This document shows positions 38,445 to 47,008 of a stretch of 64,000 nt of DNA, in pieces. Positions within the stretch are counted from its first letter, which is position 1. The number at the start of each line of letters is the position of its first letter. A program made the translations under genes and the position numbers. The notes beneath the pieces are model-generated. The model did no database searches. It saw nothing but the letters and a program-made list of their open reading frames with translations, and was not told the origin of the DNA. The DNA is from Pseudoalteromonas luteoviolacea S2607 (lineage in GTDB: Bacteria > Pseudomonadota > Gammaproteobacteria > Enterobacterales > Alteromonadaceae): the NCBI RefSeq assembly GCF_001625575.1, contig NZ_AUXV01000056.1, positions 682,001 through 746,000 of the forward strand. Direction: 5' to 3'.

Positions 38445-41267
38445 TTAAGAGTTATCACATTCAAAGCTCTCTATGAGCTCGCCATCCAGATTAAATACAC
38501 TGATTTTATAGGTTAAATCAGGTGCATCTTCTTCCATCGGGACAGTATACCGCCACGCGGTTGAGGTTTTACCACGATATAAAGCATAACTATCATCCTT
38601 TAAATTACCGTCTTGAAAGGCTTCCCAACGCATAATTGCAGCGGCTCTTCTACCTCCATCAAACCCCTCTAAATTTATAAACGTCTCTAAATAGCACTGC
38701 CTCGAATCATTCATCGTTGTTTTAGCTTCTTCCACCGGCACTAATTTATCTCGCCAACCATATCCAGCGTGACGACTCCAAACAAATGTTCCCTTTTTTC
38801 TGATGTCTAGTTTGAAGCTAGTTGCATCAAGTTTATAATTGTCGCGGATAAAACTGATAAGGCTTTCTTTTACATCTACAGCAGTCCTATCACTAACAAG
38901 CAACCTTGCTAAAGTGCTAGTTGTACCTGCCTCAAATTTCTTGATGAACTCTTTTGGGTACTCTAAACACCTTTTCTTATGTTTATCGTTCTTTGGGGCT
39001 TGGCAATACAGCATTAAACGCAACAAGCTCTCTTCTTGATGCTCACTAATCTCATTTATAGAGGCTAAAGTTTCATGTACCTTGTCTGTGTCCTTCTCTA
39101 CACCGATGCCATTAAAATACATTTTTGCGAGGGACACTTTAGCTTCCCTATTCCCCCGCTCTGAACTTTGAGCATAGTACAACCTTGCCTTGCCTAAGTC
39201 TGAGCTTACGCCCTTTCCCTGTTGATGCATTATACCTAGGTTATATAAAGCCTCTGCACTGTCATGCTTTACAGCTAATTCATTAAAATATATAGCTAAA
39301 TTATAATTCGGTTCCATTAGGATATTTTCATCGCTATACAGTGCTGCGGTTTCCAAGTGTTCACGCGCGAGGACTTCTTTTTGAGTTTCGGTATCAGGCA
39401 CCAATTTGTCCAAGTTCAATTTTCGCTCTAAGAAATCAATAACCGCGAGTGTTTCTTGCCTTTGCCCTAGCCAAGTAGACTGTCCATGACCTGCTTTTTT
39501 AAAAAATAAAGTCTCTACATCTTTGTTATGTATGTCTAATACTTGCTTGAACCGATTACTATGCTCGAAATGCGCAATATAATCTCTACGCCCAGCTATC
39601 AGAAAAATGGGAACATTTAATTTGGAGGCCAAATAAACAGGGGAAGGCTTATTCATGGCCTCACTTTTAGCACCTACAGCCCCTTCAATCTGTGATATTA
39701 CATCTTCTTTGCCATGAAAATTGGAGCTAGTAAATAGGTAGGGAATATCATAAATGCCATATGCAGCAACTACACAATCAAAGCGTTTGGGTTCGTTAAT
39801 AGCTAACATAACCGAGGAATAACCACCATAACTACTACCCATAGCACAAGTATTCTCAAAGCTGTATTGCTCATTCACCTTGTTAACGACAGTCAGTATA
39901 TCTGACTCAATATCACCACCAAGCGCTCCTACGCCTAAATTTTGAAATTCTTTTCCATACCCAGAGGAGCCCCGAAAATTAACTCTTAATACAGTGAACC
40001 CTCTATTCGCTAGCAACTGAATCTCAGCGCTGAATTCATTGCTATCTTGCACGCCGATGGGCCCTCCATGAGGCATCACAATCAATGTACTGCGATTGTT
40101 TACACGAGGTATAGTTAACCAGCCTTCTAATTCAATACCATCTCTAGACGTAGCCTTTATTAATTCTGTTGGAGCAAACTCTAAGTTTTCTAACTCTTCG
40201 TATGCTGATATCAATCGAGTAAATTTGTTATTTACACTATTAAAATGAAACCAAGTACCTGCATGAGTCGGCGAGCTTGCAAATAATAGGTGGTTTTTTC
40301 CACTGCGGTCGATGTCCAAGGTAGTCAATAACATCCCTTCTAACTCGTCAGAAAGGCGCCCTTTAAAAGCTTCTTTTTCCTTACTAAGGTACTCATGATA
40401 AGGCTTTCCATTTCTCTGGTAAGTAACACTCACAACCCTACCGTTTTCTATCCTTGCATCAATCACATCATATTTGTTATTCCCGTATACCAATTCACTG
40501 ATTCTTTTAGTATCCAAAGAATATTTATACACTGAGATTTTATCGCTATCTTTATTACTCAGTACTACCATCGTACGTTTATTTAGAAAACCAATTGGAA
40601 CAAAATAATTTCGCCTGCCAATTTGCGAAGTTAATAGTTGCGTCCATTTAGAACCATCAAGTGCTCGCGCTGACACAGTGATTGCTTTATCCTCAGCTTT
40701 AAATCCTATGAGCTGCTCTGCAATTGGCTCATAAAATAATTCTCGATGGCCATAGTTAGAAGTGAATAACACCTTTTTCTTGGGACGTTGAAAAGAGAAT
40801 AAACTTTCTATTAGCACCTGAGATACCTGATATTTATTAGCTCCTTTTGATTCGGAAATAAGTATGTGCTTACCGTCACCTTTATAACCTCTAACAACCG
40901 ACCAATTTGCGTCTAGAAGTACCTCCATATACCCCCCTAACTTTGTTTTTTGAGCGATAAAAGAGTGGGTAGTTTTTAACCCTTTTACTTCGAAATAAAG
41001 GACATTGTCACTAATCCAGTGCTTATCGAGTAAAGCATTAACTGCATGCAAGCTTTTTATGCGTACAGTGGTTTTGTCTTTGACGTTATAATTTACGATT
41101 AGGTAGCTCTCTTTTCCCCTTTGGATGTAGGTTATATTTTCTCCGTCAGGCGATAAGTTAAAATGCGAATACTCTGCAGCTGCAATAAGCTTTGTAGAAT
41201 CTATGAGGCTGGCTTGCGCTGCACAAGACAGTATCAAAATTAGGAAAATCGTTAAAAGTGACTTCAT
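38445..41267 (-). CDS. Secreted S9 (prolyl oligopeptidase-like) peptidase with C-terminal Sel1 repeats
   Basis: The protein has 940 residues with a signal peptide ending near CAAQA. A beta-propeller-like N-terminal region (about 20-370) precedes an S9 catalytic domain: MPHGGPIGVQD, VNFRGSSGYGKEF, nucleophile Ser in MGSSYGGYSS (about 470), Asp in AGRRDYIAHF and His in KAGHGQSTW. After the catalytic domain come Sel1-like repeats (ALYNLGIMHQQGKGVSSDLG, then AKVSLAKMYFNGIGVEKDTD, about 670-740) and an extra C-terminal domain of about 180 residues that I do not recognise. S9 peptidases normally end at the catalytic domain (about 650 residues), so this is an unusual extension. The gene starts inside the stop of the lipoprotein gene (ATGA overlap), implying coupled translation. 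Confidence 0.9.
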   Translation of the reverse strand: MKSLLTIFLILILSCAAQASLIDSTKLIAAAEYSHFNLSPDGENITYIQRGKESYLIVNYNVKDKTTVRIKSLHAVNALLDKHWISDNVLYFEVKGLKTTHSFIAQKTKLGGYMEVLLDANWSVVRGYKGDGKHILISESKGANKYQVSQVLIESLFSFQRPKKKVLFTSNYGHRELFYEPIAEQLIGFKAEDKAITVSARALDGSKWTQLLTSQIGRRNYFVPIGFLNKRTMVVLSNKDSDKISVYKYSLDTKRISELVYGNNKYDVIDARIENGRVVSVTYQRNGKPYHEYLSKEKEAFKGRLSDELEGMLLTTLDIDRSGKNHLLFASSPTHAGTWFHFNSVNNKFTRLISAYEELENLEFAPTELIKATSRDGIELEGWLTIPRVNNRSTLIVMPHGGPIGVQDSNEFSAEIQLLANRGFTVLRVNFRGSSGYGKEFQNLGVGALGGDIESDILTVVNKVNEQYSFENTCAMGSSYGGYSSVMLAINEPKRFDCVVAAYGIYDIPYLFTSSNFHGKEDVISQIEGAVGAKSEAMNKPSPVYLASKLNVPIFLIAGRRDYIAHFEHSNRFKQVLDIHNKDVETLFFKKAGHGQSTWLGQRQETLAVIDFLERKLNLDKLVPDTETQKEVLAREHLETAALYSDENILMEPNYNLAIYFNELAVKHDSAEALYNLGIMHQQGKGVSSDLGKARLYYAQSSERGNREAKVSLAKMYFNGIGVEKDTDKVHETLASINEISEHQEESLLRLMLYCQAPKNDKHKKRCLEYPKEFIKKFEAGTTSTLARLLVSDRTAVDVKESLISFIRDNYKLDATSFKLDIRKKGTFVWSRHAGYGWRDKLVPVEEAKTTMNDSRQCYLETFINLEGFDGGRRAAAIMRWEAFQDGNLKDDSYALYRGKTSTAWRYTVPMEEDAPDLTYKISVFNLDGELIESFECDNS

Positions 41268-41800
41268 AGGTTTTTATCACTCCATAGTTGCAAGTAATCA
41301 TCGTGACCTGGCCCGCCATAAACGATTGACTTACTTGATAAAATATTTGGAAAGTTAACTTTTAAGAAATCTAAAGCCAAAGAGGAGTTATTAATCAGCT
41401 CCATATTAAACCTTAAAGATCGAGCAAACCATTGGGTCCTTAGCTCAATATCTCCCGCATAATTGATCTCGCCTTGATTAATTGTAAAGGTCCAATACTC
41501 TTGCTCTGAGATGCTCGTTTTAAAATAATTGCTGAACTCAATCCGCTTTAGCTTATATTCTCCTGCTTCCAAAGCGAGTAAAATATGATTACTACCTGCA
41601 GTTAAGTCATTATGAGTTATTCTGATATTTTTAGGTCCTTCTACAACAATTGACTTAAGACTCATATTGCTATCAATTCCCAACAAGATATAACCCGTAT
41701 TTTCCCGTGTTAATACATCTCTATCGTCTTTTATAGACTCGACTTTGGTAGCACAGCTAGTCATCAATAGTACGAATATAAGTAGCATCACATGCTTCAT
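41264..41800 (-). CDS. Lipoprotein of unknown function coupled to the S9 peptidase
   Basis: The protein has 178 residues with a lipoprotein signal (lipobox LMTSC, Cys 16). I do not recognise the mature part; it seems beta-rich, with ENTGYILLGIDSN near the N-terminus and an acidic middle. AAGGAAT is positioned before the ATG. Its stop overlaps the start of the S9 peptidase gene by four bases, so the two proteins are probably made in fixed ratio and may work together at the outer membrane (inference). Confidence 0.8.
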   Translation of the reverse strand: MKHVMLLIFVLLMTSCATKVESIKDDRDVLTRENTGYILLGIDSNMSLKSIVVEGPKNIRITHNDLTAGSNHILLALEAGEYKLKRIEFSNYFKTSISEQEYWTFTINQGEINYAGDIELRTQWFARSLRFNMELINNSSLALDFLKVNFPNILSSKSIVYGGPGHDDYLQLWSDKNL

Positions 41801-41976
41801 TTACTTTATTCCTTAACTGAATTTTAAATTGCAATTTATTTTTACTTTTTAATAGTTTACGCCCAAAAACCTTCGGAGCCAACTAGGAAATAAGAACGTA
41901 CTTTAAGCACTACCAGCACACTATTCAGATCGTTAAGCACATTTAGAATTACCTTGTAAGCTCCTTAGAGCTAATT

Positions 41977-42333
41977 TTAGCGCCCCAGCATCTCTTTTTG
42001 TTTTTCACCCCAATCACATAGCATATCTATAATTGGTCGTAACTCGTCAGACAAATAGGTACTCTGATATTCAACCCTTGGGGGTACTTCTGGGTACACT
42101 GTCCTTTTAACCAACCCATCCCTTTCCAACTCTCTTAACTGTTGGGTCAGCATCTTCTGCGTTATATTCGGTATCCGTTTCTTCAATTCTCCAAATCTTA
42201 AAATTGAGTCTCTCAAGTGATACAAAATAATTATCTTCCACTTTCCACCAATTACATTCATAACAGATGCCATAGGGCAGCCCTCAGAACTTTTTGAAAT
42301 TCCTTCTTTTTCTAAACCTTTGATTTTATTCAT
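41977..42333 (-). CDS. HxlR-family transcriptional regulator
   Basis: The protein has 118 residues and the full HxlR winged-helix pattern: CPMASVMNVIGGKWKIIILY (about 19-38), LRFGELKKRIPNITQKMLTQ, LRELERDGLVKRTVYPEVPP and VEYQSTYLSDELRPII. The N-terminal Cys-Pro is the residue that senses quinones or electrophiles in several members. It is divergent from the MBL-fold gene at 42504 and shares a symmetrical intergenic region with it, suggesting that it controls itself and that gene (inference). GAGGT lies 6 bases before the ATG. Confidence 0.92.
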   Translation of the reverse strand: MNKIKGLEKEGISKSSEGCPMASVMNVIGGKWKIIILYHLRDSILRFGELKKRIPNITQKMLTQQLRELERDGLVKRTVYPEVPPRVEYQSTYLSDELRPIIDMLCDWGEKQKEMLGR

Positions 42334-42420
42334 TAGTTACCTCAACCATACTATCTTACAAAATTGTGCTTACTTGAACGCCCGTTCCACTCACCCCTAT
42401 AGTATATAAAAGTAACTAAC
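42333..42420. promoter_or_regulatory. Divergent promoter region with mirrored TATAGTAT/GTAACTAA arms
   Basis: TTAGTTAC-N7-ATACTAT (42333-42354) is mirrored by ATAGTAT-N6-GTAACTAA (42399-42419). Each promoter thus has a -10-like TAGTAT followed at the same distance by GTAACTA. Identical elements at both starts suggest a common operator, most simply for the adjacent HxlR protein. Confidence 0.5.
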
Positions 42421-42503
42421 ACAACAAAGTAATACTAATGGAGTTAATTAGGACTCTGTACTCACTTTGTTCAAACAAGCTAATTGTAATAGGAACCAAT
42501 TTA

Positions 42504-43511
42504 ATGATTAAAAGCACAGTAGCAACTTTGGCAGCACTAATTTTTTCATTTTCGGCTGGTGCTCATGTACCAGAATTCACCTACAAGCCAGCCTCAAAAA
42601 TTGAGATTGCGAAGCTAAATCAAAAAGTTAAAGGTACTCATGTGGAAAGGTTTGGCCTGCCTTACGAAGTACAGCGACTTAGTGAACAAGTATATTGGGT
42701 TTCGGTATCTAACTATAATGTGACCGTTGTTGTCGGCGAAAAAAGCGTGTTACTGATCGATGCCCCTTATGGCACAGGAGAGCGTTTACTTAGTGCAATA
42801 AAATCAATTACTGATAAACCATTAAGTGCAATTTTATACTCACATGCCCACGCTGATCACGTTGGGGGCTCTCGAGTCATTGCGCAAAAATTAATGAACC
42901 CAAATATTAAAGTGATAGGCACACAGGAGGTTAAAAACACGCTCATTTCTCATGGTGTGACAATGCCATTACCCGTGACCGAAATCGTATCGAAGTCTTT
43001 TAATTTTGAAGGGCAAGAAATCAAGATATTCGACAACTTTAACGGTCACACACCTGACAATACGGCATTTTTAATTAGTAACAACGGCCGAAAAGTCATT
43101 CATGCAATTGATTTGGTGCACCCTGACCAGCTTGAATTTAGAAGCTTTTCGAATGTTGAAGATGCCATCGCATACAAACATGATATTGACAAGCTCATGG
43201 ACCTAGATTGGGATGTCATGGTCACAGGCCATAGTAATATTGGCTACAAAGCGGATGTAGCATTTGTGCAAGAATATATCAAAGACGTCCAATTATTCAT
43301 TCACCAAGGCTTAGCTAAAACAGATTTTGAAAAACATTTTAAGGGCCAATCTCCGTTTTCTTGGTATGCCGGTTATACCAATGAAATTATCGACTTCGCT
43401 CTAGATAAAATGGCTCATAAGTATCGAGCTGGAAGAGAAGAAGAGTTTGATATAGTTGCCCACTCCCATGTTAGAGTCATGTTTTGGGCAATGTTTGCCA
43501 GAGCACTCTAG
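42504..43511 (+). CDS. Secreted MBL-fold metallo-hydrolase
   Basis: The protein has 335 residues from the ATG at 42504, chosen because AGGAA lies 8 bases upstream and a signal peptide (MIKSTVATLAALIFSFSAGA) follows at once; an ATG at 42438 would add 22 residues before the signal. The metallo-beta-lactamase-fold motifs are clear: LLIDAPYGTG, the zinc motif SHAHADHVGGS (HxHxDH), NGHTPDN, HAIDLVHPDQ and VTGHSNIG. It is probably a periplasmic hydrolase; substrate unknown. Beta-lactamase activity is possible but not shown by the sequence. The HxlR gene next to it is the likely regulator. Confidence 0.87.
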   Translation: MIKSTVATLAALIFSFSAGAHVPEFTYKPASKIEIAKLNQKVKGTHVERFGLPYEVQRLSEQVYWVSVSNYNVTVVVGEKSVLLIDAPYGTGERLLSAIKSITDKPLSAILYSHAHADHVGGSRVIAQKLMNPNIKVIGTQEVKNTLISHGVTMPLPVTEIVSKSFNFEGQEIKIFDNFNGHTPDNTAFLISNNGRKVIHAIDLVHPDQLEFRSFSNVEDAIAYKHDIDKLMDLDWDVMVTGHSNIGYKADVAFVQEYIKDVQLFIHQGLAKTDFEKHFKGQSPFSWYAGYTNEIIDFALDKMAHKYRAGREEEFDIVAHSHVRVMFWAMFARAL

Positions 43512-43583
43512 ACATTTGAAATACCAGTATAAGCAAGTAAAAGGCGCTAGCTCACCAATCAGCTCACAAAACCCTTATTAATC

Positions 43584-43615
43584 AAACACCAAAGAGCTTT
43601 AACTCTTTGGTGTTT
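43584..43615. terminator. Bidirectional terminator between convergent genes
   Basis: AAACACCAAAGAG (43584-43596) pairs perfectly with CTCTTTGGTGTTT (43603-43615) around a 6-base loop. The 13-bp stem lies between the MBL-fold gene and the oppositely oriented secreted-protein gene. Confidence 0.9.
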
Positions 43616-43657
43616 AGTTAACTGATTTTACAGCCACTTTAGAGAAAGAGCAGCGTG

Positions 43658-44566
43658 TTAGCCGCAGCTTTTCAGGCGTGCATTTCTTGGATAAGAGTCT
43701 GAAGAAACGCTATTTCTGCGATTAAAGACCCATGACGCATAAGTTCCGTAGCTACTAATATAAAAGTCTGTAATGTTTTCTTTTACATTGAGATTTGAAT
43801 GCGCTATCGAAGTAATCGCTTCCAAACCAGGATAACGACCATCTAGACATTGCTGATAATAAGCGACATCTGATGTACATCCGATACCACAATTTCGGCT
43901 AGCATCAACAAACTGCCAGACAGCTTTATTATTCTTCACCTGAAACGATCTAATAACATCAGCATCATTAAAGTTGCTATCTGCGGTTTGCGTAATCTGA
44001 ACTCGGTTTGTACCATTGATGTTGTTACTGTGGTAGCTGGTATACGACCTTGCAGTTGTCCCGCTTGAGCCGTTATGATCGTAATATTTCCAAGTCACAA
44101 ACCCTCTGTGTACTTTAAACTCAGTGATGCGGCTTCGTGGATTCATGAAGGTTTTGAAGCTTTGAGTTACCTGCTTACCACCACACTCGTAGTATGAACT
44201 ACCACTAGTTACTAATTTACACACTGGGTTTACGTAGACCTTTAGAGAGCCGTTACTGCCACACCGACCACCTGCACATATCTCTATTTCAAATTTATGC
44301 TCACCTATGCTGGTTAAAGTTGGTGATCTATACGTACCGACTTGGGGAAGATTGGAAGCAACTTTACTTCTTGAGCCATTCGGTTTGACAAGGTAAATAT
44401 TGGCTCGGCCGTTGAAGAACTGTGACGGTGCCCACTCGGAGTATTCAATAGATACAGATTGCCCTGTTGTAATTGCGTCTTTGTCTGCTCTAAAAATTTC
44501 TACCGCTGTTGCACTAGTAGAAAAAACGCTCGCTGCCAACAGCGATAAACACATAGTTGTTTTCAT
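43658..44566 (-). CDS. Secreted Cys-containing protein of unknown function
   Basis: The protein has 302 residues with a signal peptide (MKTTMCLSLLAASVFSTSAT, cleavage near ATA). The first 110 mature residues look like an Ig-like or beta-sandwich domain (ITTGQSVSIEYSEW, then GEHKFEIEICAGGRCGS). The rest is polar, rich in Ser, Asn and Tyr, with paired cysteines (VCKLVTSG/YYECGG, RNCGIGCTS, QCLDGRYPG, LKSCG) that suggest disulfides. I do not recognise a family. AAGGAAA precedes the ATG. It appears to be a single-gene unit. Confidence 0.8.
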   Translation of the reverse strand: MKTTMCLSLLAASVFSTSATAVEIFRADKDAITTGQSVSIEYSEWAPSQFFNGRANIYLVKPNGSRSKVASNLPQVGTYRSPTLTSIGEHKFEIEICAGGRCGSNGSLKVYVNPVCKLVTSGSSYYECGGKQVTQSFKTFMNPRSRITEFKVHRGFVTWKYYDHNGSSGTTARSYTSYHSNNINGTNRVQITQTADSNFNDADVIRSFQVKNNKAVWQFVDASRNCGIGCTSDVAYYQQCLDGRYPGLEAITSIAHSNLNVKENITDFYISSYGTYASWVFNRRNSVSSDSYPRNARLKSCG

Positions 44567-45028
44567 GAATTTCCTTTTGATTTACGTTTTTATTCATGCG
44601 CAACTATAAATAATATATTGTACAAATAAAAGCCTTCCATTAAATAAAAAACAACAAAATAAAACCACAAATTAACAACAAAACCTTTAAAATTAAATAA
44701 AATCAAAATAAATGAGCTTTCAAAGCTGAAATAAGCCGAGTTAAAATGAGCAAAAGCAAATCAGATACACTTAAGCTGTCGACTTAGTTAGCAAAAACGA
44801 GCCCGCTACGCTCGAATTTGAGATATCGAGTACTGAGCTCTGTAAGGCGTTGTGCACCTTGCGGTAAAAACACCAAGTATAAGTGGTGGCTGCGTTTAGT
44901 TTATACCCCGGTGAGTCCATACTTTATATACAGTATGGACTCACCATATTCTTTTAAAGAGGGGTATAGATTAAGTATGGAATAAGAAGGCGAATTCGAG
45001 CATTGTTCCCCTAGCAGCAGAGTTCGAT
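44567..45028. other. Intergenic region with palindromic elements
   Basis: The 462 bases have no supportable gene. The right-hand half contains several inverted repeats: CGAGC/GCTCG (44799-44815), CACCA/TGGTG (about 44868-44888) and a long hairpin at 44902-44968. The left part is very AT-rich and should hold the promoter of the secreted-protein gene. Confidence 0.5.
44902..44968. repeat. Two-tier inverted repeat (cruciform-like element)
   Basis: An inner 14-bp perfect stem, GGTGAGTCCATACT (44910-44923) with AGTATGGACTCACC (44932-44945), is enclosed by an outer pair, TATACCCC (44902-44909) with GGGGTATA (44961-44968). No U-run follows either strand, so it is not an obvious terminator. Confidence 0.75.
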
Positions 45029-45415
45029 TTAAAGTTCGTAAAGCTCTAAAGGCAACCCATCAGGGTCCTGAAAAAATGTAAATTTCTTACCTGTGTACTC
45101 ATCTATACGGATCGGCTCCACGTCAATGCCTTTACCCTCTAGATATTGCACCATCTGTTTTATAGACTGAACACTGAATGCTAAATGTCTCAGTCCACAG
45201 GCCTCTGGACGACTAGGTCGCTTTGGTGGGGTTGGAAATGAAAACAACTCGACTTGCCCACCATCTGGCAGCGCTAGATCGAGTTTATAGGACGCTCGAG
45301 AAGCTCGGTAATTTTCAGCGATCACTTTTAATCCTAAAATGTCAGTATAAAACGCTTTTGACGCTTCGTAGTTTGAGCAAATTATCGCTGCATGATGCAC
45401 ACTTTTTAAGAACAT
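45029..45415 (-). CDS. gloA2: VOC-family protein, YaeR-like (glyoxalase I-related)
   Basis: The protein has 128 residues and follows the E. coli YaeR (GloA2) sequence pattern closely: VHHAAIICSNYEASKAFYTD at the N-terminus, VELFSFPTPPKRPSRPEACG, LRHLAFSV in the middle and TFFQDPDGLPLELYEL at the end. Metal-ligand positions of the VOC fold are present (His near residue 8, Glu of VELF, His of LRHL, Glu of LELYE). It is a cytosolic metal-dependent VOC protein whose exact substrate is not established. AAGGCC precedes the ATG. It seems monocistronic and unrelated to its neighbours. Confidence 0.9.
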   Translation of the reverse strand: MFLKSVHHAAIICSNYEASKAFYTDILGLKVIAENYRASRASYKLDLALPDGGQVELFSFPTPPKRPSRPEACGLRHLAFSVQSIKQMVQYLEGKGIDVEPIRIDEYTGKKFTFFQDPDGLPLELYEL

Positions 45416-45501
45416 AGGCCTTACTTTTAGTAAAGGTAAATGCGTGGTACTTATATAAACCTCGCACCCACCCAGTTAATTTATTCGTGTCTAGCTTATT
45501 T

Positions 45502-46086
45502 TTACCCTGTAAATATAAAGTAGACACCACTGTCATAGTCAAATTTTATCGTCTCTTTGTGGGCGCCAGGCCCTTCAAGTATAAATTCGATCTGCTCTTG
45601 AAACTTCGTGTCTAAATGAAGTATTGAGTTGGGTGGTATTGTAACCTCAGTGCCAAATTTCGAGCGTTTACAGCTTTTCGAGCTTGCTTTTGGGTAAGAA
45701 GATATACACCAATTAAAGCCGTGTCTTAAATTAAGCTTAGACGTATTCTTATCTGAGCGGTTGATAAATACAAATTCCGGGGTCTTCGGCTGTTCGTTGC
45801 TAAAAATACCAAACAAAGGAATAATAGGTACGAATGGTCCAACCAAATAGAGTGACTCCTCAGACATTGTTTTAGAGCAAACCAAAAGGTCTTGGCCATT
45901 GCTTGATACTGTCCGGCTATTTCCTTTTCCAGATAGCTGCCAAAGGCCGCCAATTCTTGGATCTTTTAGCAACAGAGCGCAATCTATGTATTCTTCACTC
46001 TTTTCAAGTGCGTAAAATTTATAACCACCAATCCCTGTACACCCAGATACAAGAAAAACAAAAAATAACAACATTAAATACCGCAC
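45502..46086 (-). CDS. Lipoprotein of unknown function
   Basis: The protein has 194 residues from a GTG codon at 46086, supported by AAGGAAG six bases upstream. The lipoprotein signal has lipobox LVSGC (Cys 16). The mature part has four further cysteines (DCALLL, LVCSKT, NWCISS, KSCKRS) and a C-terminal beta-rich half; I do not recognise it. It resembles the lipoprotein at 41264-41800 only in general layout. Confidence 0.75.
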   Translation of the reverse strand: MRYLMLLFFVFLVSGCTGIGGYKFYALEKSEEYIDCALLLKDPRIGGLWQLSGKGNSRTVSSNGQDLLVCSKTMSEESLYLVGPFVPIIPLFGIFSNEQPKTPEFVFINRSDKNTSKLNLRHGFNWCISSYPKASSKSCKRSKFGTEVTIPPNSILHLDTKFQEQIEFILEGPGAHKETIKFDYDSGVYFIFTG

Positions 46087-46304
46087 GACGACTTCCTTTG
46101 CGCAAACAAAATTCAGCCCTCATTTTACTGCACGACAAATAATTCTCTACTATTTCAAAGTACTTAATTTATTTTAAATAGAATTTTGCACAGCAGATTA
46201 AATATCAATGGCACTGACTCTGAGTGCGACCTTTTAAATGGTATCAGGGGGATGCAATGAAGTTATTTCGTTAAGAAGAAGGTTTCGACTCGCTCAGCCT
46301 TTAA

Positions 46305-46907
46305 CTACTTTTTTATATTGTAGTGCATTGTTGTTGACCCCGAAAAGCCAAGCAGAAATTTCAGGTAAGGGTAATACTCATGTTTAGTCGCAATAAACCC
46401 TTTAGCATCATAAAGTTTTCGCGCTCTCACGTTGCTATCTATCACATCTAACCTAACAGAGTCATATTTATTTTGCGCCGCATAGTCAATAATTGCGTCC
46501 AGTAATTGCGAGCCAATCCCCAAACCACGATATTTCATGTCTACAGCAATCCCGTCCATTAACAGCTCATTTTTTCTCGCTTTTCTTTCAAACAAGCTAA
46601 ATAGCAACGCTGCTTTTAACCCTTTTGCAAAGCCTAAACATGCAACTAGCCCATTAAAATCCAAACCGCCTGTCAATGAGCCTTCTTTTGCCTTAAATCC
46701 TGCCACACCAACCACTTTCCCTTCAAAAAGTGCAATATACGAAAATTGAGGTAAAAAACTTTTCTCAAGCACAGTGAGCCGCCCGCTTTTCTCACTAATT
46801 GCCGAAGCAAACTTTTCACCAAAGGCCATTTCATAAAGCTCTGCAATTTTACCTGACTCACAGATATCCCATCCGAGTTTTAACGTGCACTTTACCAACC
46901 TCATCAT
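46305..46907 (-). CDS. GNAT-family N-acetyltransferase
   Basis: The protein has 200 residues. The acetyl-CoA-binding motif A is visible as IAVDMKYRGLGIGSQLLDAI (about 119-138), followed by VRLDVIDSNVRARKLYDAKG, the usual motif B with its Asn and Tyr. It should transfer an acetyl group to an amine of an unknown substrate. Two tandem ATGs open the frame; AAGGGAG lies so close to the first that the second (46904) is the likelier start. Not linked to the NRPS operon. Confidence 0.87.
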   Translation of the reverse strand: MMRLVKCTLKLGWDICESGKIAELYEMAFGEKFASAISEKSGRLTVLEKSFLPQFSYIALFEGKVVGVAGFKAKEGSLTGGLDFNGLVACLGFAKGLKAALLFSLFERKARKNELLMDGIAVDMKYRGLGIGSQLLDAIIDYAAQNKYDSVRLDVIDSNVRARKLYDAKGFIATKHEYYPYLKFLLGFSGSTTMHYNIKK

Positions 46908-46929
46908 CTCCCTTCTTTCAGTGAAAAGT

Positions 46930-46964
46930 AGGCTTGCTCAAATAAGTACTATTCGAGCAAGCCT
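46930..46964 (-). terminator. Probable terminator of the DJ-1/PfpI-like gene
   Basis: AGGCTTGCTC (46930-46939) pairs with GAGCAAGCCT (46955-46964) in a perfect 10-bp stem with a 15-base loop, 45 bases after the stop at 47009. The U-run on the minus strand is interrupted (ACTTTTC). Confidence 0.65.
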
Positions 46965-47008
46965 TTAACATTTAGTTTATGTTAGCCAAAGTTTTAAAAC
47001 ACAAAATC

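Noticed and set aside
38282..38476. A 64-codon plus-strand frame between the aminopeptidase terminator and the S9 gene
   Set aside because: It overlaps the 3' end of the S9 peptidase on the other strand and has no supporting signal.
42504..43511. Calling the MBL-fold protein a beta-lactamase resistance gene
   Set aside because: HxHxDH is shared by many hydrolases; nothing in the sequence shows beta-lactam substrate use.
44780..44970. Integron attC site
   Set aside because: The inverted repeats lack the conserved core-site sequences in the expected places, and no cassette or integrase is visible.
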